Shown here: in pieces, positions 10,081 to 19,889 of the stretch | Position numbering within the stretch: position 1 is the stretch's first letter | Layout of the letters: each line of letters begins with the position of its first letter | NCBI GenBank assembly: GCA_973895155.1 | Contig: OZ316891.1 | Coordinates: forward strand, 4,588,001-4,652,000 | DNA: 64,000 nt | From: Marsupella aquatica | Taxonomy: Eukaryota > Marchantiophyta | Reading direction: 5' to 3' | Position numbers and translations under genes: made by a program | Notes under the pieces: model-generated | What the model was told of the DNA's origin: nothing | What the model saw: the letters and a program-made list of their open reading frames with translations, nothing else | Database searches by the model: none

Positions 10081-12455
10081 ACTTCTTCTTTTTAGTTTTA
10101 CACAATTTGAGCACAATCATGCAAATACAATAAAACTCTAGATAAGTGACACTCTCACTATCCGATTACACTAATTTGTTTTTCCATTCCTTGATAAGTG
10201 CACATCCCCTAAAATTTTCACTTACTAATAAATGGCATCTCCACAGGTGAGCAGCCGTGTGACTCATTACACAAAATGTGAATACTTGCCATAAATTTGA
10301 TGTCCATAAGTCCAAATTTTCCTTTACTAAAAAAAAGGGTGTGCACTTATCAGTAAATTAATGCAATCTCATTGGATTATGTGCTTCCCGATAACTGTAC
10401 CATCTTTCTTAGTTTGAGTAAGGCACTTATAAATTGTTTTGCATTTAATAAAGTTCTCATGTAGCTAAATGACTTGATATTTATTTGGCCTTAGATAAGG
10501 TGGAAAAAATGCAAAACTTCTTGTAAAATGAGAAGAAAGACAAAACCAAATTGGCTCTTGGACAGAACCAGTTGTACATTGGGGCAAGGGTAAATTTTGT
10601 ATCTAGAGAAGATTGAGAGATTGGGATTGACAAATACATTAGGTTCAAATAGATTAGGTCCTGAAGGGTATGTACTTGCAAGTACAATGGGAGGATAGAG
10701 GGGTGAATCCATTGGCCTACAATAAGGAAAGTATATAGCCAGGGAAGAATACTTGTACTTGTTTTGCAGAATTACCTTTTTGCAGGGTTTGGTTCATTTG
10801 TTTCTCCTATACTAAGTTTCTTTAGAATTTTTCTGAGTGACACACAAACTGCAAATTCAAATATATAACGACCACTTCAAAAAAGGGCGCATTCAACTCT
10901 TTATTATAGTTCTTGATTTTCCCGCATGTCCGGCCTTCATTTGTTGACATCTTTCAGATTGGTATCAATGTATTATTCAGATTAGAAAATCATGATGATG
11001 GTTATATGTGTAATTAAATCATGATGAATGATGATTAGTTAAATAATATACATTAAATATTAATTATTTTTTAAAATTAATAAATCCAGAAGTATGATTT
11101 TTAAGTATTTGATAAACATACTCATTTGTCCCTCAACCATTAACCCCTAATAACCCACAATAGTTGGCTCAACTAGGTTCAACTATGTGATGGGGGTCCA
11201 AAGATAATAGTTTTGTGAAAAATACATAATTAGTTACTGCAAGACTAGAACTTCTATATTGTCTCCATTGTTCTAAAGAGACCAAAACACAGTAACCAAT
11301 GTATTATAACTAAGTATGATGTATAATTATACTATTTAATGATGACCGGACCGAACATTTGATGATTTGTCTTTTTTGTTTTACTTCATTCTTTCTTTCT
11401 TTTTCCAATTTGTGAAGCCTAAGTAATGTGACCAAACCCCTTTGTCACAGGCCTGCTTAATGTTTGTTATGCGATATTGGAAACATTTCTGACTAACAGT
11501 GAAAATTATGGTTACTTTGGTCCGAACATTACCGGGATCAATACCTGAACATTTACAGTCATATGTGTACATGAAATCAGACAGTCTGCTCACATCTACA
11601 AGACATCACGTTTGAGTGTTCAACCGTAATTGCATGGCACTATTGATATAAGAGGGAGACCATCACAGGTAAAAATGGTCCCCAACAAGGTCCCTACCAA
11701 GGTCTTCATAGGGTAAAATATGAATTTCAAATTTCGAATTTCATATTAGGTCCGCTCACATGTGCATGAAGTACAAGTGTTCACTTTCAAATTTCAAACA
11801 TCAGATTCGTCCCTGCACATGTGCATCAAGTACTGTCAAGTATATACTTTCAAATTTCAAATTTCAAACTTCCCCCCAAAACCGCGAAGGTGAGCAAGAT
11901 GGGATGAGTATTCTGTTTGTCGTCCCATCTTTTCATTTCATTTGGCAATTGTGAATCATGGAGCGAGGCTGAGAACAAGTTCAACATCTGCGTTTCTCGG
12001 AGGTTTGGAGCTTGGTTGAGCTCGGGAGAGTTTTGATGTGAATGAACAATCCCAGAGACTCGATGATTCATTGAAAGGGGCATCAGAGATTCATCGTTCG
12101 CGATCCACAATCTCAGACTCAGGAGTCGGAGACTACTCGAAGTTGTCATTGAATAAGGTACTCGGGAGGGTTCTTTTGAAATTTCTATCATTTAAGAGTA
12201 GATTGTCCACTTCTTAGACTAGAAAGTTCATTTCAGTTAAAATCCCAGCTTCACGTCCCAACTTATGCCTTCATTAGAATTTATTCTGAATAATCTCATT
12301 GGATTCTTGAGATATTGGAGTTCTTGTGACTGGATCCTACTTTCACTCTGTTCAAAAATATAATCTAGGTCTCGTGGGGATCTGAGAGATTCCTCTGATG
12401 AAATCTCTTAACAGAGTCTTGTCGGATAGAAGAATGTTAAAAATTGAGAGGGAGA
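10081..12455. other. AT-rich intergenic stretch with short repeats
   Basis: No gene seen. The stretch at 11.72-11.88 kb contains duplicated CAAATTTC-type runs and two CACATGTGCAT...AAGTAC segments, an imperfect tandem duplication of about 60 bp. The remainder is low-complexity AT-rich DNA. Confidence 0.5.
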
Positions 12456-12461
12456 GGGCGA

Positions 12462-13026
12462 CGGAACACCGTCCCGTGGGGTTTGTGAGTTGTGGTTTCA
12501 AGGAATGGATGTTAGTCAAGCAGTGATAGTGACATTAAACTTTTCAAGATGACTCTTCTTGGAGATACCACTGGTTGATGTTGATTGACCGACGGAACAG
12601 TGTTCCGCCGACACAGTTCAATATTGGTTTGATTGATGTTTTTGAGTTTTATTTATGATGATGTGTTTTTTGAGATCCCTACAATATATTTTGAGTGGCC
12701 CACGGAACAGTGTTCCGCCTCCATCGTTAAAAATTCGTGTGATGAAAGTTCCAATTTTAATGATGAGTATGTCTTTTATTTGAGATACCTCCCATTGATT
12801 TTGACCGACCGACGGAACAGTGTTCCGCCAGCAGAGTTCAAGATTATTGACACATGAAGTGAATTTGGAAGGAAGGGCGGAGATCGGGTTTTGAAAAATC
12901 CTTTGTTATCTGGTTTGGTTTGAGGGTATTTTGATGGAGAGACTGCGGGAGAGACGTGACATTTTAAAGTTGTCTTGCTGAAATTATTGATGTGCATTTC
13001 AAAACAATCGGCGGAACACTGTTCCG
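12462..13026. repeat. Palindrome cluster 2 with exact 110-bp spacing
   Basis: CGGAACAGTGTTCCG occurs at 12593-12607, 12703-12717 and 12813-12827, exactly 110 bp apart, within a diverged 110-bp unit. The reverse-orientation form CGGAACACTGTTCCG is at 13012-13026 and a degenerate copy is at 12462-12476. The array ends about 200 bp before the transposon gene at 13222. The motif is the one clustered at 0.96-1.76 kb. Likely a subterminal array of that element or a binding array for its protein; this role is inferred. Confidence 0.75.
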
Positions 13027-13221
13027 TGCGGTGTTGGAGGATATTTAAAATGAGAGAGGGGTATTCATTTAATCTTGAGGGACTTTTGAGTCGTGATGGA
13101 TAATTACCTACATGACAGTGTTCCATTGTATTTGTCAATTAATTTATGAGAGATACATTATTCTTATCAGTAACCATGTTTTGGATTTAATTGTAATTGG
13201 TTCATCTGTTCTGACAGAAAC

Positions 13222-16200
13222 ATGGTAAACTCGAAGAGCTGGATTCGAGTTGGGAAAGAGGTTGGGTTATGTGTTGGAGCCTCTTTGGTTGGGAAAGGGA
13301 CGATCATAAATCTTGATCCGGCGGTCAAGGTAGATGATTGCTCACTTGGTTCAGATAGAGTGTTGGTAAGGATTGACAAAGTTCTGAGAAATGGCAATGG
13401 AGAGAATCCTATATTTGACTCAAACTCCACGAGACCTTGGAGAAGGACCGATCTTTTGCCGCTTGCTTCTGGAGATTTTGGAAATTCTGAGATAGGAGGG
13501 TATGAACATGGAAATGAAGCTCACGATGGAATTGGAGAGGGGAGGGAGCACCAAAAGGAGATCATAATATGCAGGTGTGATTGGAGAGAGATGATGTCAA
13601 CTTCTCTATTGCGATGGTGAGTACAACCAATCCGGATGTGGTGTTGCAAGGCACATTGCTTGGAGAGACACAGGTTGGTATACTCATCACAGAATTCGTT
13701 GATGGTGCTCAAAGAGAGCATTTGAAACATAAAGATTGCCTTGTACCATGGCCAATTACAAGGTTAATTGCACCGGGGGGAAAAAGTTTACATTACCATT
13801 TTCAGAATCAGAGGCTAGAACGACAGGACGTCTCAAGCGGGAAGAGGTCATATGTTCGTAAAGTGAGACCTCAAAAGAAACCACGGAAGGATCTGACTAG
13901 GAAAGAACGAGCCCTATCACCCGAGGACATCCTATTGATCAGTACGAACAATTGTTGTCGGCGTAAATGTTGTCAATACTTTGACCGTGACTTGGCTCTA
14001 AAAATTAGGGAGAAGTACTTCAGTAAGTCATTTCAAGAAAAGGAAAGATGAAGAAGTGTTGGCGATTCAGAATGCGCTAGACACATCCGAAGGAGAGAGG
14101 TTGTTAGGTGTTGAAGGAGTTCCAATTTGTCTTGAGGCCCGGAAGGTATTGCATGCCAAGAAGAAGACCCAATTTGATATTATGAAGAAGCAGGTTCGGG
14201 GAGGATTGAAGATATCACAACATGGCAACCAAGGGAAAAAAAGGATGTCAGAGAGAGTCTCGCATCATTGATGTCAATGAAAATGATTATTGATGAGAGT
14301 GCAGATAATCATCCTGCGAAACAAAGAACTTTGGCGCGCTGACAACTCTCGGGTAGGTCTTCGGGAGTTGCCGACAAGCGTTACTTGGGAGACTATCAGG
14401 GATCGGGTGAATGGCATAAACATCGCCCTTGGCCTCTGCCCAATATCCCAACCAACAATGAGTTTCCTTCACCAGAAATATTTTAAAGAAGTTCTGATTC
14501 ACAAGAAGGGAAACAACTTTTCGAAATGCAACACTTGTAGTGAGTTGCAGCAACGGAGGTCTCGCCTTTCTGGAGGAAAGGAAGAGTTGGAGATTTTCAG
14601 ACGAGATGAGGAGGAGCATCATGAAGATCACACGCAGGGGAGACTCTTATATCATGCTTGGAGGTCGCATTCTGTTGCACATCCCAAAGAGTCAGTCTGT
14701 ATCATCCATGACAAAATGGACCATTGTAAGACTGCTCTTCCAAAAATGCCATGGAATCCAAAAGATTGCGATGGCTCTGTTCGACTGCCCATCACTGTAA
14801 CCGGCATTTTAACTCATGGTCATGGGCCTAAGGTTGTGGCTCAGTACAATCTTGCTTGTTGGGCTCCGGATTCAAATGCAAGCATTGGGTCTATAGACTC
14901 TATTCTTCGTATGTTGGAAAATCCTGAACCTATGATCAATTCACTTCTGGAAGGGCCGGATTCCACAAACGTTTTCAACAATCTTCTATGGGGGAGAAAA
15001 GATGTTCTTGAGGAAGATGTTAGGAAAGCATTTAATGACGACACCAGATTCATTGCGGAGCAAGGTATGAAAGTCTTCTACATATTGACAACGCTCAATC
15101 CTATGATTTTGTAGCATTATGTCCCTTTTTGTGAATCCATGTACAACAAGGCTACTTTGTGTCCATAATTTTCTAAAACATTGGGATTTGTAACAATGTT
15201 GCCGAGTCATAATCTTCACCCCCGAGTGATTGTTTCAGGCCTCTCCCACGGACATTGAAATTACAACTTGACAATGCACCAAGTGACAACAAGAACAGAT
15301 TTGTTATGGCATATTTATCATTGTTAACAACAAGGAAGGTATTTGAGGAGGTTCAACTTGGATTCCTTATGGTTGGGCACACTCATGAGGATGTTGATGG
15401 GATGTTTGGGCATTTCTCAGAATCTCTTATGCACAATCCAACATGGACATTGCCTGATTTGATGAGCTTGTTCATGAAAGCAAGAACGCCAAGTCCGGTT
15501 CCACATTTTGTTCAAGAAGTACCCGATTTCAAAGGGTATGTAGAACCTTTTCTACTAAGAGGCCCAGACTCATTGGTGGGGCATGGAAAGCCCCAACTAT
15601 TTCGATTCTATGTTCGAGAGGACGGGATGCCATGCTTTCAGTATAAGCTTAAGTCAAATGATGCTGTGCCATGGGTGCCAAAGGAAGGGATTGAAATGTG
15701 GAGGTGGGGAAATGATGGATGTCCAAACCTTCCACATGGGATGCCAAAAAGACTTCCCATGACAGAAATAAGCATGTTGGCTGATGTTCGTGTAGGGATA
15801 CAAAAACATTTAAAGTTCTTCCAATTGATTGTGGATAGAAGCGAGACAGAGGAATCAAGAGAATCTTGGGACGATCTCATCCAATACTGGAAGGTTGTCT
15901 TAGCTACATTGGAAATGGAGGTTGTACAATATAGGCAAGAAGATGGAGACAACTTGAAAGGCGGATTTTGGCCTCGGTCAAATTGGAGAGACAATGTGCC
16001 TGTCACTTTTCGGAATGTTGCATGTGAGTTGGATGCAAGAGAGGACTATGTTGGACCTGTGAAGAATAGGCCACGAGAAGCCTTTCAACCAAGAGTGGAT
16101 ATTGTCAAAGGTCATTTTATTTTGCAAAGACCAGCAACGGAGGATATAGAGAACTATCCTGTTCATTTGGGAAGAGTTGTAACCGATGTGGAAGAAGGAG

Positions 16201-16502
16201 GGCTGAATGATGAGAACAAGCTTGAGCATGTGTGTTCAGTGGAGTGGTTCCGGCCTCATATGGGCAAGAGTGAAGTGGGACAGAAAGAAAGGTGGAAAAA
16301 TTGTTGGACTAAAAAATGGGAGCGGGATGAACGAGAATATTCCACGCCTCTCAAAATAGCTGTGAATAGTGTTTTGTGGTGCTTCAAGTCTCGAAACACT
16401 AAATCTGGTTTGGTTTCAATTCCAAAATCTGTTTTGGTAAAAGCACAAGACAATCTTGAGAGATGTAAAGAAGCAGATGATGCAGTGCTTCACCAAGAAT
16501 GA
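13222..16502 (+). mobile_element. DUF7869-type transposon gene (several exons or frame-broken)
   Basis: Five collinear open segments (13222-13616, 13581-14051, 14056-14271, 14290-15063, 15240-16502) read as one protein. The N-terminal part has GKGTIINLDPAVKVDD and later CLVPWPITRLI, like the DUF8039-type pattern of plant transposon proteins. The middle has a Cys cluster (NNCCRRKCCQYF), GVPICLEARKVLHAKKK and CNTCSELQQRRSRLSG. The C-terminal part has QLDNAPSDNKNRF and VGHTHEDVDGMFGHFS, the hallmark pair of DUF7869, whose Asp residues are candidate catalytic positions. A donor (GCAAG|GTATG) ends the fourth segment near 15064 and a TTTCAG acceptor lies at 15238, but the phase is off by one, and the junctions between the first four segments are unresolved. 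It is therefore either multi-exon or already frameshifted. The start of the last segment is not an ATG and is an exon interior. Family assignment is by motif; the exact transposition chemistry of this family is not known to me. Confidence 0.68.
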
Positions 16503-16949
16503 CAAGTGAACCAATGTGGGGACAAATGAAAGTTCCTCTCATGAATAGGGGTTAGGGTGACTGCCTGGGTTTAGGGTTTAGGGAATAGATAAAGACAAAA
16601 TGTTTTCAAATATTACTTGTACCTCTAAGTGCCATGTAGAACATAAATTTTTGTACAAATGGATACCCAACAATTTTACATTGTGAATGATTCATTTGGG
16701 GAATCTTGTGTTGTGTTCACAATTTATTGTTTGATTGATGTTTTATGATGTTCTACTCTTAATTATCATTTAATTTAATAATTTAATTTAATATATTCAA
16801 GTATTTAGCAAAAAATGGAATTTAACGAATATACCGGTATTGTCTAAATTGGTGTTTATAGCTTGTCATTGGTGTACTACCATATTTAAAAAAGCTCACC
16901 AAAGACTGTAACTTTTGCAGAATTTTGAAAAGCTCACCAAAGACACCAA
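16503..16949. other. AT-rich 3' flank of the DUF7869-type gene
   Basis: AT-rich sequence with TTTAATTTAATA runs (16770-16800) and a GGGTTTAGGGTTTAGGG-like patch at 16567-16581, which resembles the plant telomere repeat TTTAGGG but is too short to mean more. No gene seen. Confidence 0.45.
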
Positions 16950-17724
16950 ACTAGTATTGGAGAGCATAACCTGGAGAGTGACAATTGAAAGTGGCATACC
17001 AAATACCCCAACGATACCCCACGGTATGCGGGTAATATGCATAAAGAATCCCCACTTTACCACAAGAAATTTGGATGGTGGAGATGCATATCATCCTGCA
17101 CACCTCCAAGGCTGCCAACGAAGCCACCTGGAGAGCGGCCATTGGACGCTGACAACCCAAATACCCCAGAGATACCCAAATGTATGCGGGTAATATGCAC
17201 ACGGAATCCCCACTTAGCCACAACAAAATTGGACGATGGAGATGCATATCATCCTGCACACCTCCAGGGCTGCCAGTGAAGCCACTTGGAGAGTGGCAAT
17301 TGGACGCTGACAACCCAAATACCCCAGAGATACCCCACGGTATGCGGGTAATATGCACATGGATTTTGCGAAGAGCGCGACCATCCAAGGACCTCGATTA
17401 ATTATGCCAACTGCCTCCGGCTTATACAAATAAACACGCAAATGTGGGGAAATGTGGAGGCGCTAAACCCTTTTGTAGTTGGGTATATTAGGGGAAACGC
17501 CCCAAATGTCACGCCCGAGGGACACATAGGCAAATTACCCCAGGGAAACGTTGAACTGCTAGAAGTATCAAATCCCTCGTTATGTATGGGAAAGCATGGG
17601 TATTTTCAACCAAATTCCCTAAGATGTCCGGAATCCCCACTTCTTTGTTATGGTACACTGATTCACCAAGTCAGGTGGGGAAATCCCCAACTCCTCGACC
17701 ATGCATATCCTCCTTGTGAAAGCA
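16950..17724 (+). repeat. Dispersed repeat copy A: 158-bp tandem units plus conserved end block
   Basis: GCGGGTAATATGCA recurs at about 17028, 17186 and 17344, giving a strict 158-bp period over about 2.8 units; each unit carries AATCCCCA, GAGATGCATATCATCC and AAGCCAC-TGGAGAG. After the array come GGGAAA-rich sequence and a distal block that begins with ACTTCTTTGTTAT (near 17639) and ends with CATATCCTCCTTGTG (17705-17719). A diverged copy with the same period, order and orientation lies at 46.8-47.69 kb. The small frames called through the array are shadows of the repeat. Confidence 0.75.
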
Positions 17725-18326
17725 CGAGGAAGATGGAGAACTTACAGCGGCAAGCCGACAACCAAATGGAGCGGCTGAAGAAACAAGCCGTAGTATTTAA
17801 GTGCTTGGCTTCATCAGGTCCAACTCCAATTGGGGCAACCAAGTTGCCAGGAGTAGTACTGGCCGAAGATCAAGCCACAACACTCTCACCAGTGCTGGAG
17901 ATAAGTGGCAAGGGGAAGGGACCAGCTGCCAAAACAGGGAAGAAGAAGAAGCGAAAACCTTCTGGGTCAAGGAGTGATGCGGCTTCTCAAGTTGTCGTGA
18001 CCAAGGAGGTAAACCCGGCACCAACCTCAGGCAGGGTCATGGCAGAGGATCCAACTGCCCTAGAAGGCGGGGATGGCAGAGTCGAGGCCAGGACACTCAG
18101 TGATGAAGCAGGGGTACCGGATCCACCACTAGAGCATGCCGGGGAGGCCGTAGCCGTATTAGAGGCCGTGGCTGATGCTGAGACCGAAGCCGAGGGTGGG
18201 CCAAGTCAGGCCAATGGAGAGTTGATTCGGTCCGGGGTAGGTAATCTATCAGAGGACGGACCTACGGCAGTGGCTGCCGAGGAAGCGTTGGGGGCATCCA
18301 TTGAGGACCAGCCACCGCTACCTTGA
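17442..18326 (+). CDS. Hypothetical low-complexity protein, possibly a retroelement ORF fragment
   Basis: An uninterrupted 294-codon frame ends at TGA 18324-18326. The part before about 17725 is inside the dispersed repeat and is unlikely to be coding; an ATG at 17733 begins a short coiled-coil-like stretch (MENLQRQADNQMERLKKQ), followed by Lys-rich KTGKKKKRKPSG and a long Ala/Glu/Gly-rich acidic tail. GC content rises sharply at about 17.73 kb, as it does in the retroelement insertion at 5.3-9.4 kb, and the texture (coiled coil, basic patch, acidic Ala-rich tail) is similar. I recognise no domain. It could be a fragment of an accessory retrotransposon ORF; a host gene is less likely. Confidence 0.35.
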   Translation: MWGNVEALNPFVVGYIRGNAPNVTPEGHIGKLPQGNVELLEVSNPSLCMGKHGYFQPNSLRCPESPLLCYGTLIHQVRWGNPQLLDHAYPPCESTRKMENLQRQADNQMERLKKQAVVFKCLASSGPTPIGATKLPGVVLAEDQATTLSPVLEISGKGKGPAAKTGKKKKRKPSGSRSDAASQVVVTKEVNPAPTSGRVMAEDPTALEGGDGRVEARTLSDEAGVPDPPLEHAGEAVAVLEAVADAETEAEGGPSQANGELIRSGVGNLSEDGPTAVAAEEALGASIEDQPPLP

Positions 18327-18940
18327 CGGTGGTGGAGGGCTGCTCCTTTTCAGGAGGGCGGATGTGGAGGGAGGAGGTGTGAGTGTGCAGGGCGGGCTCA
18401 GATCTCCAAGTTTAGAATTAGGATCAGGACCAAGAGGCGGCCTTGACACTTAGATTAGTGGGATTGCGGATCCACTAGTAAGAGCAACACTTGTGCTCCT
18501 GTCTCGCTGTACATAGGTAGATTACAGTTAGGTAGACTAGGCTTACGCTGCAAGGAATTAGGCGGATCCACTGCTAGGATAAGTACCTGGGCTGCGGGGA
18601 GTTCAGGGCCTTCTTTCTTAACAAGTTTTTAGTACACCAGTAGGGCTGGGATCAAGTAGTAAAAGAAGCTCTCGGTTAGTTATAGGTCAAGTGCAAGCTA
18701 GAGGGGTACCAATATTTTATTTATTAATTGATTAAAATAAAATTTGGAGCACAAAAGTGTGATTTTAAACCAGAAAGAGTGTTTTAGTCTTGAAAAATTG
18801 TTTATTTGGAGTAAAAGTAATGGACTTTTTAGAGACAAAAATGTAAATTTGAGGACCACAATCTTTTAAATTTCCAGTTTTAATGAATAATGTGATAACA
18901 ACATAAAATCAACCACATGCAAAAGGGCTCTACTGGCCCA
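18327..18940. other. Intergenic, composition step from GC-rich to AT-rich near 18.7 kb
   Basis: The GC-rich segment that carries the ORF at 17442-18326 continues to about 18.71 kb and then gives way to AT-rich DNA. No gene seen. Confidence 0.45.
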
Positions 18941-19004
18941 GGTGCTGGCCATGAACTAATGCAGTCTCCTCAGTTTACACTTTCATTAGTTCATGGCCAG
19001 CACC
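18941..19004. repeat. Perfect 21-bp hairpin
   Basis: GGTGCTGGCCATGAACTAAT plus one more base (18941-18961) is an exact reverse complement of 18984-19004, with a 22-base loop. It lies about 0.7 kb upstream of the tryptophan synthase gene. It could be a foldback remnant or a small-RNA hairpin; the arms are perfectly paired only over 21 bp, so a microRNA precursor is not shown. Confidence 0.7.
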
Positions 19005-19159
19005 CTGCACCCAACCTTTTAGTCACTTTAAAAATGTAGATCGGCCCTGCCTATCATACAAGAGTTGCGTACCCATGGTCCCCATGATCCATCATGGTTT
19101 ACTTTGATTTCAAAATTTTGCCATCCAATTATTAGCATGTACTAACATTTGAGTTATTT

Positions 19160-19530
19160 GCTTGATGGACCTCCAAACTTGTCTCCCAATCTCATGAGGT
19201 TTTTGGTATGTTGATTTAATTAAGGTCTCTCAAGGTCTATCAATGGTCTGGATCACTCAACTCAAGTGTGAGTCCCATCAATGTTATGGATCACTCAACT
19301 CAAGTGTGAGTCCCATCAATGTTGTGGATCACTCAAGGGTTTGCTTGATGGACCCCAAAACTTGTCTCCCAATCTCATGAGATTTTGGGTATAATTAACG
19401 TTGCTTTAAGGTCTTAAGCTCTATCACTGGCCTGGATCACTCACATATCTCATGAAGTATTTTTTCAAGCTTAGACCTAGAGTAATACTAGTATTTTTTC
19501 AAGCTTAGACCTAGAGTAATACTATTATGA
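19160..19530. repeat. Short tandem duplications upstream of tryptophan synthase alpha
   Basis: A unit containing CTCAAGTGTGAGTCCCATCA is repeated at about 19261 and 19301. A segment with GCTTGATGGACC and TTGTCTCCCAATCTCATGAG occurs at about 19162 and 19340. TTTTTTCAAGCTTAGACCTA is duplicated at about 19463 and 19495. Confidence 0.75.
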
Positions 19531-19639
19531 CTCTACCTCCGTGGCAGCGGTGATGAAGAAGGGGTAGAAAATACGGTCACGTACTCACTTCCTTGCTATC
19601 CTCACTTCCATGCCCCTTGAGTGCACATGAGCGTCTTAA

Positions 19640-19646
19640 TATAAAT
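19640..19646 (+). promoter_or_regulatory. Candidate TATA box of tryptophan synthase alpha
   Basis: TATAAAT lies 250 bp upstream of the start codon and about 25 bp before the duplicated leader, a plausible distance to a transcription start near 19.67 kb. No expression data support it. Confidence 0.35.
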
Positions 19647-19662
19647 TCTTCTGGGTTTGTTC

Positions 19663-19820
19663 CGTAGAGCCGCACATAGTTCTATCTCCCTTTGTGTATC
19701 TTTGCCTTTGCCGATCGACCAGAGAAGTCTTGAGATCATTCGTAGAGCTGCACATCGTTCTCTTTCCTTCTTTCGAGCTCTATCAGCGCCGATCGCCCGA
19801 TCGAGTGTCTTGAGAGCATC
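19663..19820 (+). repeat. Tandem duplication of about 78 bp in the 5' leader of tryptophan synthase alpha
   Basis: Unit 1 (19663-19740) and unit 2 (19741-19820) both begin CGTAGAGC-GCACAT-GTTCT, both contain GCCGATCG-CC in the middle, and both end GTCTTGAGA-CAT. The copies have diverged by about a quarter. They lie immediately before the start codon at 19890 and are probably transcribed. Confidence 0.8.
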
Positions 19821-19889
19821 CACTCTCCCGGAAAGGAGAAGCATTGCTGTGGATTTTAGCAGAGAAAACTGCAGTGTCAGCTGTGAACA

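Noticed and set aside
12776-13138. 120-codon minus-strand frame through palindrome cluster 2
   Set aside because: It overlaps the repeat array and contains the palindrome translated twice; no domain.
15255-16502. Independent gene starting at 15255
   Set aside because: The first codon is TTG, not ATG, and an acceptor lies just upstream; this is the 3' exon of the DUF7869-type gene.
16567-16581. Interstitial telomere repeat (GGGTTTAGGG)
   Set aside because: Only about two units; too short to distinguish from chance.
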